A stretch of 64,000 nt of DNA from Winogradskyella eximia. Lineage in GTDB: Bacteria > Bacteroidota > Bacteroidia > Flavobacteriales > Flavobacteriaceae. Below, one piece after another: positions 17,755 through 25,547 of this stretch; position 1 is the first letter of the stretch; each line of letters opens with the position of its first letter. A program made the position numbers and the translations under genes. The stretch is from positions 19,103 through 83,102 of the forward strand of contig NZ_QRDV01000008.1 in assembly GCF_003386165.1 (NCBI RefSeq), written 5' to 3'. The notes beneath the pieces were generated by a model, which made no database searches, was not told the DNA's origin, and worked only from the letters and a program-made list of their open reading frames with translations.

Positions 17755-19302
17755 TTATATTTTTATTTTTTTAGAACTACTTATTTTAGCTTCATGAAAT
17801 CTCATTAATTTATAAAATCTATTCCAAAATTTCCTACTTTGCTTTTTAATAATATCTTTTCCTCCATTTAAAGTTCTCATACTATCATTTGCTTTATAGA
17901 TATAGCTTAAATAATTGCCCCAATAATATTTCTTTGTTTTTTCATACTTGGTTGGATCAGTCTTAGAAGGATGATAAATCAATTTACGTTTTGCACCTCT
18001 ATGCGTAAATCTTTTATACAATCTTGACTTAAATAAACTTTCATCAGGATTTTTACTATGTATTGCAAGTGATGAAGATTTTTTAAAAGATCGCTTCATT
18101 GATCTATAAAACTTAGAAAAACCAGAATCCTTAATTAAAACACGTTGTCCGTCAAATGAAAAACCCAAATACTCAAGACATTTATGATAATTATGTTGCT
18201 TTGATACTTCATCTATTTCAAACCCTTTAAAAATGCCTTTGATTTCCTCAAACCTGTAAACTGTAGTTTTAGAAGGGTGTATTTCTAATTTCGCCAAGTT
18301 TTTAACCCGATCTCGTATAAGTTTTAATATACTATCTTCATGCTCTTGCTCACATACAATTATGAGGTCATCACTATATCTTTGATAATATCCTCCAACA
18401 GCTTCAACTTTATCATAAACTTCTTGATCAAAATCTAGCATATAAATATTAGCTAATGTTGCACTAATAGGACTTCCTTGTGGAATACCTATTGTATTAT
18501 TAGCAGATATAACTAAATTTAAATTGTTAGATAAAAACTCTTCTTTTGTACAATATGCAATAGCATTTTTTTCTTTAAAATAGCTGTTCGATTTAATCTC
18601 AATTCTTTTAACCTCCTTATCTTTAGAAGAATTTGGAACTCCTCTTTCTACCAACATTGTCCCTTTATAGCTATTATATAATTGATCTCCTTCGACATAA
18701 TGCAAATTAGTTAATGCCTTAAAAACATTATAATGATCTTCTGGAAGTGTACTTAACTTTAATACTTCACACCATTTCTTTTTTAAAATCTTATGATCTA
18801 GATTATCAAAAAAAGCAGTAACATCAGCAACAATAGCTGTGAGCTTTTTATCTTCTCTTTTTTTAATAAACTCAAAAGTACTTTTTGCAAAATCAATGTT
18901 ACACTTATTTTTATCAGAACCTATTGCTATTGGTATTTTACGATAAGCCACAATGGATTCATTAAAATTTTTAGATAATATAAGCTTTTCATATGCTTCA
19001 TTAATTAAATGATTATAATATGAAAAGACTATTGAGTCGATATGCGAAGCATAATAAATATTCCTGATTTTTGGCCGATCGATAAAACGCATGCGTTCTC
19101 CCTTTTTATTTCTAACAAGATCTATAGTATCAGCCCTGTACTTTCGTTTAATAAGAATCTTATGTATTAACGGTAAAAAACTATGTTTTTTTACAGATTG
19201 AGGATTTTCCACATAAGCTTTAACCCATTTATAATCCTTTAAAGACAAAGGTTCACCAATGTGAGGGTATCGTTTTAACTTAAACCAATCTTCTGTTTCC
19301 AT
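17755..19302 (-). CDS. drt2: DRT2-like defence-associated reverse transcriptase
   Basis: 515 residues. RT core: motif A IVADVTAFFDNLDH (~157-170), motif B IGIPQGSPISATLANIYM (~271-288), motif C QRYSDDLIIV with catalytic YSDD at ~309-312. The N-terminus (RYPHIGEPLSLKDYKWVKAY, KHSFLPLI, IYYASHIDSIVFSYY) matches my recollection of DRT2 (UG2-class) enzymes. There is no intron maturase/thumb-X or endonuclease domain, and no retron NAxxH/VTG motif. The gene is preceded by a ~325-nt structured non-coding segment ending ~10 nt before its ATG, as in DRT2 loci. DRT2 enzymes copy an upstream ncRNA by rolling-circle reverse transcription. Class assignment rests on recall and context. Confidence 0.75.
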   Translation of the reverse strand: METEDWFKLKRYPHIGEPLSLKDYKWVKAYVENPQSVKKHSFLPLIHKILIKRKYRADTIDLVRNKKGERMRFIDRPKIRNIYYASHIDSIVFSYYNHLINEAYEKLILSKNFNESIVAYRKIPIAIGSDKNKCNIDFAKSTFEFIKKREDKKLTAIVADVTAFFDNLDHKILKKKWCEVLKLSTLPEDHYNVFKALTNLHYVEGDQLYNSYKGTMLVERGVPNSSKDKEVKRIEIKSNSYFKEKNAIAYCTKEEFLSNNLNLVISANNTIGIPQGSPISATLANIYMLDFDQEVYDKVEAVGGYYQRYSDDLIIVCEQEHEDSILKLIRDRVKNLAKLEIHPSKTTVYRFEEIKGIFKGFEIDEVSKQHNYHKCLEYLGFSFDGQRVLIKDSGFSKFYRSMKRSFKKSSSLAIHSKNPDESLFKSRLYKRFTHRGAKRKLIYHPSKTDPTKYEKTKKYYWGNYLSYIYKANDSMRTLNGGKDIIKKQSRKFWNRFYKLMRFHEAKISSSKKIKI

Positions 19303-19308
19303 AATTTA

Positions 19309-19640
19309 AAAATAGGGCCAGATATTTATAGTAGCAGGTTTGAAATGTACATGCCTTTCGAAGCTTTCACTCTATGAAGAGCTATTGCAACGCTACTCTT
19401 TTCAGGTATAGAAATTGTTATCTTTGTAATAACCCTCTTAAACATCATTAAAATGCTTAGAACATTAAACAGCAAATGCAACTTCAGGAAGCCAACAGTT
19501 ATGACGCTGTTGTCAACCATCTCCTCCTTATTCACTTTATCGGGTGAAAATTTGGAAAATGGTATAATCCTTCCAATCTAACGTATATCTTAGAAAGTAA
19601 AACTGAGTAAAACGTATCATTCCGACCTTCTGGCCCATTT
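19309..19640 (-). ncRNA. Candidate DRT2 template ncRNA with embedded open frame
   Basis: On the minus strand a 5' GGGCCAGA (19636-19629) pairs perfectly with TCTGGCCC (19322-19315), closing a ~320-nt domain followed by TATTTTT and then the RT start codon. Local stems inside include ATTGGAA/TTCCAAAT, CAACAG/CTGTTG, GTTAT/ATAAC and GTTTTACT repeated twice. From 19577 to 19329 one frame stays open for 83 codons (GTG at 19535, then a stop TAA at 19328-19326), unexpected in AT-rich non-coding DNA. Known DRT2 ncRNAs encode a stop-less 'neo' frame revealed when concatemeric cDNA is made. The repeat-unit boundaries cannot be fixed by eye. Confidence 0.6.
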
Positions 19641-19673
19641 TATTATCTTATTTAATCTTTATTTCTATAATAT

Positions 19674-19697
19674 GTCTCTTATATAACCAGAAGAGAC
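19674..19697 (-). promoter_or_regulatory. Hairpin between DUF6979-like gene and ncRNA
   Basis: GTCTCTT pairs with AAGAGAC around a 10-nt loop. It lies 36 bp after the DUF6979-like gene and ~37 bp before the ncRNA domain. There is no U-run, so it may be an RNA processing or end-protection hairpin separating the RM operon from the ncRNA/RT unit rather than a classical terminator. Confidence 0.4.
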
Positions 19698-19732
19698 AAT
19701 ATCTTATTTTCACGAATCACTGATTAAAAATT

Positions 19733-20113
19733 TCAATTTACTAAATAGTTATTATACCATAAAGCGATTACGACATCTAATTGTGAGTTATATATTTTTT
19801 CTTCAAGTTTCAATTCTTTCCACAATTCCTTTGGTGTAAAAACTAAATTATTATTTTTTCGTAAAACTTCCAAAGCCTTTAAAGCATAAGATTTATTCAA
19901 TTTTGAACGCGTATAATTCCCTTTTTCAATATCCCTTATTAACCCCTCTTCACATAAACCTAAAAACGCATTTTTGGGGCAACTTTTACTTTGAGATGTA
20001 TTACTATTAAAAAAATTCATACATGCAGAATCCCATGCTTCATTTGGTGAAGGAAATTGAGCAATAGTTTTTACTGCATCAATAGCTACTAAACCATATT
20101 TATTATATTTCAT
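19733..20113 (-). CDS. DUF6979-like small protein
   Basis: 126 residues, soluble. The pattern YGLVAIDAVK...AW..A...FF, CPKNAFLGLCEEGLI, YTRSKLNKSYALKALEVL matches a small family that I associate with DUF6979. It is often found beside restriction or other defence genes; the function is unknown to me. The conserved CPKxAFLGLCExGLI segment and helical C-terminus suggest a small helical adaptor. It starts 11 bp after hsdS and is the last gene of the type I RM operon before the ncRNA/RT segment. Confidence 0.65.
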   Translation of the reverse strand: MKYNKYGLVAIDAVKTIAQFPSPNEAWDSACMNFFNSNTSQSKSCPKNAFLGLCEEGLIRDIEKGNYTRSKLNKSYALKALEVLRKNNNLVFTPKELWKELKLEEKIYNSQLDVVIALWYNNYLVN

Positions 20114-20124
20114 TTTTCCTGTTT

Positions 20125-21330
20125 TTACAACTCCCCCTTAAAAGCCTGATCTAACAAACTGCTTTTTAAAGCTTTTAAATGATTTAGTTTTTGGGTTTGA
20201 GCATCTAATAAATGTCTATTTAATTTATTAGATGATTTAATTCTATCTACCAAATTTTGTTGAATCTGAAGAGAAACAATTGGTACTTCAATTGCTTCAA
20301 TCATAGATTTTGTAATTGCTTCACGCGTAGCATTTCCTGATGAATCATATAAAAGCTTAGCCTTCTTTTTTGGACTAATCAAAAAATAAAGCATAAACTC
20401 TGGTAATATACTTTCATCTGTTCTGATGATACTTACGTGTTGATTTACTCTAGCAGGCAAATAGTTTGAATCTACAATACAACACCTTGCTACAGATGCA
20501 CCCGTTATATTAAGTAGAACATCATTTTCTTGAATCTCAACATTTTTTAATTTATCTGCTTGTTCATCATCAATAAAAGCTAAGTTCTTATCTTTAAAAT
20601 AGCAGTCATGAACATTCATGCTTCTTATTAAACTAATACCAGTTTCTTTATAAGAACTTTGTCCTCCTCTTGGTGTCGAACCACTCCCAATCTTTCTGGT
20701 TAAGTTTTTTAATTTGTCATATTTAATTGATAATTTCTCCAACCTCCCAAACTCGGCATCCAAAACAGAACCCATTAAAGCCTGCGTATGCGCAATATTT
20801 TCTTCTAACAACCCCATAGCTTGGTCTATTTTAGCAAACAAACCATCTAATTTGGCAACGATGCGTTGTTGTTCTGGTAATGGTGGAAGTGGGAACTTAA
20901 TCAATCCTAATTTTTTGCCATTAACATTAGGCTGAGCCGCACCGACTTCGTGTCCTCGAATTTGTTTCCAATAAGACTCAGATTGAAAATATAAGTATAA
21001 AAACTTCGGAAAAACAACATCTTTTGGCTGAACTCTAATCAAATAGGATGCAAAAATTGACGGTTGATTATCTTCAATTAAAAAAGACTTTCCAACAGTT
21101 GCTCCAGTCCGAGCAAAAAGAATATCATTTACTTCCAACTTGTACTTTTCTATTTCTTTTTCTGAAGTAATATCACTTATTGGTACAGAATCCCAATTAA
21201 CTTTCTGATTCTGAATATCGGTTATTCTTAAATACCTATAATCGCCAATAGGTATTGTTTTCCCAGTATATCCATATTGAATATTCTTAGCAACATCTTG
21301 AACCATTACCTCTTTCCACTTACCCATCAA
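20125..21330 (-). CDS. hsdS: Type I restriction-modification specificity subunit HsdS
   Basis: 401 residues. Two target recognition domains are separated by conserved helical regions. TRD1 spans ~1-150, with PLPPLPEQQRIVAKLDGLFA opening the central coiled coil at ~155-205. TRD2 spans ~210-350, starting LKNLTRKIGSGSTPRGG, and the C-terminal helix ends KSSLLDQAFKGEL. HsdS fixes the bipartite DNA target of the HsdR2M2S complex. Its start overlaps the 3' end of hsdM by 11 bp (coupled translation). Sequence specificity cannot be predicted here. Confidence 0.95.
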   Translation of the reverse strand: MMGKWKEVMVQDVAKNIQYGYTGKTIPIGDYRYLRITDIQNQKVNWDSVPISDITSEKEIEKYKLEVNDILFARTGATVGKSFLIEDNQPSIFASYLIRVQPKDVVFPKFLYLYFQSESYWKQIRGHEVGAAQPNVNGKKLGLIKFPLPPLPEQQRIVAKLDGLFAKIDQAMGLLEENIAHTQALMGSVLDAEFGRLEKLSIKYDKLKNLTRKIGSGSTPRGGQSSYKETGISLIRSMNVHDCYFKDKNLAFIDDEQADKLKNVEIQENDVLLNITGASVARCCIVDSNYLPARVNQHVSIIRTDESILPEFMLYFLISPKKKAKLLYDSSGNATREAITKSMIEAIEVPIVSLQIQQNLVDRIKSSNKLNRHLLDAQTQKLNHLKALKSSLLDQAFKGEL

Positions 21331-22864
21331 TCAAGCTTTCAATTTGGTTCATTAATGTATTTATTTGGCTATCGTTTTGTTTAATGGCAGTTAACAATTC
21401 TTTTGGGCTTTGGTGTATTACTTCAACTACTTTATGCGGGTTTTTGGCGCTTAGGTCGTAGTCTTTAATGTCTTTTACGTTTACTGTCCAGTTGTTGCAT
21501 TGAGATTCGTTTTCAGAAGAGACAGATTGCTTCGTTCCTCGCAATGACGGTTTTAATTTAGCATTGGTGTGGTTGCGTTCTTTTGGGTTGTGAAATAAGT
21601 GTACAAACTCTGCCATATGCTCGTAAGCAATGGGTTTGTTTTTGGTGAGTTTGTAAGGTGGTGTTACATCGTAATACCAAATGTTGTTAGTAGCGCCTTT
21701 TCTATCAAAATAGATAATATTGGTTTTTACACCACTATAGGGTAAAAACACACCTGCTGGCAAACTCACAATGGTATGCACATTAAAGTTTTCTAGCAAG
21801 GTTTGTTTTACTTTGGTAAAGGCATTATTGGTTTGGAATAAAACGCCTTCTGGTACTACAATTGCGGCACGACCTTCTAGTTTTAGCATTTTCATAAAAT
21901 GCTGCATAAAAAGTATCTCCGTTGCGTTACTTTCTACAGGGAAGTTTTGTTGGATTTGCTTTTTCTCTTTGCCTCCAAATGGTGGATTTGCTAAAATAAC
22001 ATTGTGTCTGTCCTTTTCTTGAAAGTCACGTATGTTTTGCGTTAGCGTGTTGCCTTTATATACGTTTGGGCTTTCTATACCATGCAGAATCATATTCATC
22101 ATACCCATTACGTAACCCAAACTGGTTTTTTCCATCCCAAAAAAGGTGTCATTTTGTATGGTTTCCCAATCCTTGGCAGAGAGCTTTTCTTTTTTATCTC
22201 CTTTAGTTAAAAAATCGAACGCTTCTACTAAAAACCCTCCAGAACCAACAGCACCATCGTAAATGGTATCACCAACTTTAATATTTGTGGTTTCTACCAT
22301 GGCAGTAATAATGGCTCTTGGTGTGTAAAACTCACCTGAGTTTCCACCATCGCTTCCCATGCTTTTTAGTAGGTTTTCGTAAACTTGCGAGAGCTCAAAC
22401 AACTCGTCACTACTCTGAAAATCTAAAGCATCAATAATATCTAAAACCTCACGTAATGTGTGGCCACTTGCTATACGGTTATCTAGATATTCAAAAATGG
22501 CACCTATTTTATAGGTTAGTGTTTTTGGGTCGTTAGTAGTTGCTTTAAACGCTTTTAAATACGGAAAAAGCGTATTGTTGACAAAATCAATTAAATCATC
22601 TCCTGTTAAGGCACGTTTTACATCTAATTTTCCAGCCTCATCCTTTGGACAAGCCCATTGATGCCAACGTAAATCTTTACGTAATACATAATTATAATCT
22701 GTACCTTCTAAAAAAGCTTCGTCTGACTTGTTATCTTCGTAATCGTTAAGAAACTTAAGAAACAGAATCCAAGAGATTTGCTCTGTATAGTGCATGGCAC
22801 CAGAGATACCATCGTCTCTACGAAGGATGTCTGTAATTCTGTCTATGTTGTTTTGTATGCTCAT
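21320..22864 (-). CDS. hsdM: Type I N6-adenine DNA methyltransferase HsdM
   Basis: 514 residues. An N-terminal HsdM helical domain (ILRRDDGISGAMHYTEQISW) precedes the SAM-binding methylase core: GEFYTPR, motif I YDGAVGSGGFLVEAF (usually DPACGTGGF; the Pro-Ala-Cys is replaced), and catalytic motif IV ANPPFGG. A stretch near residues 438-450 (PSLRGTKQSVSS) is encoded by an inserted dispersed repeat (21523-21550) that kept the frame open. It follows the 63-aa coiled-coil gene directly (TAA then ATG) and overlaps hsdS. It protects self DNA and is required for restriction. Confidence 0.95.
   Translation of the reverse strand: MSIQNNIDRITDILRRDDGISGAMHYTEQISWILFLKFLNDYEDNKSDEAFLEGTDYNYVLRKDLRWHQWACPKDEAGKLDVKRALTGDDLIDFVNNTLFPYLKAFKATTNDPKTLTYKIGAIFEYLDNRIASGHTLREVLDIIDALDFQSSDELFELSQVYENLLKSMGSDGGNSGEFYTPRAIITAMVETTNIKVGDTIYDGAVGSGGFLVEAFDFLTKGDKKEKLSAKDWETIQNDTFFGMEKTSLGYVMGMMNMILHGIESPNVYKGNTLTQNIRDFQEKDRHNVILANPPFGGKEKKQIQQNFPVESNATEILFMQHFMKMLKLEGRAAIVVPEGVLFQTNNAFTKVKQTLLENFNVHTIVSLPAGVFLPYSGVKTNIIYFDRKGATNNIWYYDVTPPYKLTKNKPIAYEHMAEFVHLFHNPKERNHTNAKLKPSLRGTKQSVSSENESQCNNWTVNVKDIKDYDLSAKNPHKVVEVIHQSPKELLTAIKQNDSQINTLMNQIESLIDG
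21523..21550 (-). repeat. Dispersed repeat inserted in frame in hsdM
   Basis: The CGTCATTGCGAG...CGAAGCAATCTG element, seen also at 10154-10182, lies inside hsdM and is translated as PSLRGTKQSV. It does not disrupt the reading frame and sits in a poorly conserved loop between the catalytic core and the C-terminal helices. Confidence 0.85.
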
Positions 22865-23056
22865 TTAGTTTTCTAGATTAACAATCTGGGTTTCCTTTAT
22901 TTCAATTTGATTGTTTAGGTTTTCTAGTTGTTGCCTTAATGATTTTGATAACTCACCCATTTCAAGTAATTTATGTCTTTTAATTTTTAAGAGGTGAACC
23001 TCATTCTCAAGTATGTTAACTTCATTGTGATCCTGTTCTTCTTTTAATTTTTTCAT
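22865..23056 (-). CDS. Small coiled-coil protein of the RM operon
   Basis: 63 residues, almost entirely a charged amphipathic helix (KLKEEQDHNEVNILENEV... LRQQLENLNNQIEIKETQI) with heptad-like Leu/Ile spacing, so a coiled coil is expected. It starts at an ATG overlapping the hsdR stop (TAATG) and ends immediately before the hsdM ATG, so translation is coupled on both sides. I know no named family. A structural or regulatory partner of the RM complex is plausible but is inference. Confidence 0.75.
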   Translation of the reverse strand: MKKLKEEQDHNEVNILENEVHLLKIKRHKLLEMGELSKSLRQQLENLNNQIEIKETQIVNLEN

Positions 23057-25365
23057 TATCCTGCTCTATAAATGTTTTCTTGTAATTTATAATAAGCACC
23101 TAACAATGTTTTCATATCACCAAAGGCGGTTTTTGCGTCTTTAGAAGTGCCTAATTTTAGTTTTACTAAATCGCCTAATTTATCGCGTTGTAATTCTTCA
23201 ATACCATAATCTTCATAATGTTTTAAAATAAACTCCAAAAACTCACGTGCTTCTAGGTTTTTATAAACTTCAAAAAACTCGGGTTCGTCTTTTACAAACT
23301 TCACACGCTGTTTACGTGTCATTAAATTAGAGTTGAAAGAAATATGAGAAAGCACATCAAAAATATCGCATTCTGGTGTCGCAATCATATTACGTAAATC
23401 GTTTAACTGTTCGTTATCAAAACCTAAATCTCCTAACTGTATTAATAAATCTGCTCTAGTATCTGGATTAGACCAAATTTTACGTAAATGTGATTCATCT
23501 TTATAAACAGCAGGTAACTCACCAATCAGTTTTTCTAAAAACTCGCGTGACGTTAATGGTTTTCCGTTTTCGTCTATATAACGTGTATCGATATCTGTGA
23601 CCTTTAATTGTCTTCCGTTAGAGAGTTCTATTATTAATTTCTCTTTACGCTCGTATGGTTCTCCTGGTTCTTTAACTTTTGGTTTACGTGGTGGTTTTGG
23701 TGTTTGCTCTCCCTCTCCGCCTTCACCTTCAACGAGGTCTTCTGGCTCACCATCCCAATCTGCATCGTAAAACAAATTAGTAGCACCTACAAAATCGATA
23801 ATAGTAAAAAAATCTTTACCATCAAACACACGTGTACCACGACCAATAATTTGCTTAAACTCTACCATAGAACCAATAGGTGCTGTCAACACAATATTGC
23901 GCACATTTCTGGCATCTACTCCTGTGGTTAGCATTTTAGAAGAGGTGAGTATAACAGGAATATCTTTATCATTATCCTGAAAGGCTTCTAATAATTCTCT
24001 TCCATGCTTTCCTTCATCACTGGTAACACGTACACAGTAATTAATATCGGAAACCGTTTTATGTTTATTAATATAATCTCTTAAATCTAGCGCATGATCT
24101 TGATTGGCACAAAACACAATCGTTTTATCCATTTTACCAATTTGTTGTAAAATGGTTTGCGCTACCAATTCAATTCGTTGTTTTACCGTAATGCTAGTAT
24201 TAAAATCTTTAAGTTCGTAACGGTCTTTGGTCACTTCACCTTGAATAATTTTACTATCGTTGGTGTGAATGTATTCGTCAATATTTGTGGTAACACGTTT
24301 AACTTTATACGGTGTTAAAAAACCATCTTGAATGCCTTCTTTTAAAGAATATTCATAAATAGGTTTTCCAAAATATTTATAAGTATCAACGTTATCGTCT
24401 CGTTTTGGTGTTGCAGTTAAACCTAAATGAATAGCAGGTTTAAAATGATCTAAAATAGCGCGCCATGAGCCTTCTTCGTTCGCGCTTCCTCTGTGACACT
24501 CATCAATAACTATTAAATCGAAAAAATCGCTTGGATATTCTTTGTAATATCCACCAATATCTTCACGTTCTGCAATAGCTTGATAGATAGCAAAAAAGAT
24601 ATAGGCATTAGTTGGCACTACTCCATTTCGTTTGCGGACTTCTTCTCCATCAATTTTAATAACATCTTTTTCATAAGGATTAAAGGTATTAATGGCTTGA
24701 TCTGCGAGGACATTTCTGTCAGCAAGAAATAAAACCCTTGGACGTCTATCATTGCCATCCAAATTCCATTTAGCCTGCAATAACTTATGTACTATTTGAA
24801 AAGAAATAAATGTTTTACCAGTTCCTGTGGCTAAAGTTAAAAGAATCCGGTCTTGTTCATCTGCAATGCTTTCCATTACTTTGTTAACCGCAATCTCTTG
24901 ATAGTAACGTGGTCCAAAATTCCCTGTTAATAAAAACGGAATCTTTAGAAGTTGCTCCTTTAAAGCATTCTTTTTTCCATAAAGCCTATCGTATAAATCT
25001 TGAGGTGTTGGAAAATTATTGATATAGTCTCCTTTCCCTGTTCGTCTATCAAACTCATAAATTTGTTTACCGTTAGTAGCATAAACAAAGTTTATTTTAA
25101 GTTTTTCGGCATATTCTAATGCTTGTTGTAGTCCTTTGGTTGGGTGATCCCCTAACTTCTTAGCCTCAATAATGGCTAAATTGGTATTGTTGTATTTTAA
25201 GAGATAATCTAAAAACAAACGTTTACCTCGCTTATTACCTAGTAATTTTCTCCCATCTGTAAAGTAATATTCCCTCACAATATGAATAGATTCCCAATGA
25301 CTATCCACCAACTTAGGATCAATAAAATTCGCTCTGGTATCAGATTCTGATATGTGTTTTGTCAT
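23056..25365 (-). CDS. hsdR: Type I restriction endonuclease subunit HsdR
   Basis: 769 residues from the ATG at 25365; the in-frame GTG at 25392 lies inside a palindrome and is less likely. The N-terminal PD-(D/E)xK nuclease has FLDYLL (D53) and AIIEAKK (E67, K69). SF2 translocase motifs: Walker A ATGTGKT (~179-185), DECHRGS (motif II), LTATPKR (III), and QIIGRGTRVFDG (VI). An acidic Gly/Glu/Pro-rich linker (~560-590) precedes the C-terminal helical domain that docks on HsdM. It translocates and cleaves unmodified DNA. First gene of the operon, likely controlled by the adjacent palindrome. Confidence 0.96.
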   Translation of the reverse strand: MTKHISESDTRANFIDPKLVDSHWESIHIVREYYFTDGRKLLGNKRGKRLFLDYLLKYNNTNLAIIEAKKLGDHPTKGLQQALEYAEKLKINFVYATNGKQIYEFDRRTGKGDYINNFPTPQDLYDRLYGKKNALKEQLLKIPFLLTGNFGPRYYQEIAVNKVMESIADEQDRILLTLATGTGKTFISFQIVHKLLQAKWNLDGNDRRPRVLFLADRNVLADQAINTFNPYEKDVIKIDGEEVRKRNGVVPTNAYIFFAIYQAIAEREDIGGYYKEYPSDFFDLIVIDECHRGSANEEGSWRAILDHFKPAIHLGLTATPKRDDNVDTYKYFGKPIYEYSLKEGIQDGFLTPYKVKRVTTNIDEYIHTNDSKIIQGEVTKDRYELKDFNTSITVKQRIELVAQTILQQIGKMDKTIVFCANQDHALDLRDYINKHKTVSDINYCVRVTSDEGKHGRELLEAFQDNDKDIPVILTSSKMLTTGVDARNVRNIVLTAPIGSMVEFKQIIGRGTRVFDGKDFFTIIDFVGATNLFYDADWDGEPEDLVEGEGGEGEQTPKPPRKPKVKEPGEPYERKEKLIIELSNGRQLKVTDIDTRYIDENGKPLTSREFLEKLIGELPAVYKDESHLRKIWSNPDTRADLLIQLGDLGFDNEQLNDLRNMIATPECDIFDVLSHISFNSNLMTRKQRVKFVKDEPEFFEVYKNLEAREFLEFILKHYEDYGIEELQRDKLGDLVKLKLGTSKDAKTAFGDMKTLLGAYYKLQENIYRAG

Positions 25366-25386
25366 AAATATGCATTCGAAATTTGC

Positions 25387-25406
25387 TTCCACTATATATA
25401 GTGGAA
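25387..25406. promoter_or_regulatory. Perfect 20-bp palindrome upstream of hsdR (candidate operator)
   Basis: TTCCACTATA followed by its exact inverse TATAGTGGAA, with no spacer. It lies 21 bp upstream of the hsdR ATG. Perfect symmetry of two helical turns suggests a dimeric regulator site or cruciform controlling the RM operon. No C-protein gene is adjacent. Confidence 0.55.
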
Positions 25407-25547
25407 TATATCAGTCAACTACGAAATTAATTAAGGGAGATTAAAGATATAAAAACCCTTTAATTTACAAAGTGAAATGTATAGTATTTCCTTAACTTTC
25501 CTTTACGGAAAACCTTACTATTTAATTAATACTGATAAGACATGGCT

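Noticed and set aside
17755..19302. Group II intron or retron reverse transcriptase
   Set aside because: No maturase/X or endonuclease domain, no intron 5'/3' ends around the gene, no retron NAxxH/VTG motifs; sequence and context fit a defence-associated RT better.
19326..19535. Ordinary 69-codon gene upstream of the RT
   Set aside because: It lies wholly inside the stem-closed non-coding domain; it is better treated as a possible neo frame than as a conventional gene.
21320..22864. Frameshift or disruption of hsdM by the inserted repeat
   Set aside because: The repeat keeps the frame open and the motifs on both sides are intact.
10196..25365. Mobile element or prophage carrying the defence island
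   Set aside because: No integrase, transposase, tRNA or attachment repeats are visible at either border; the neighbours are ordinary chromosomal genes.
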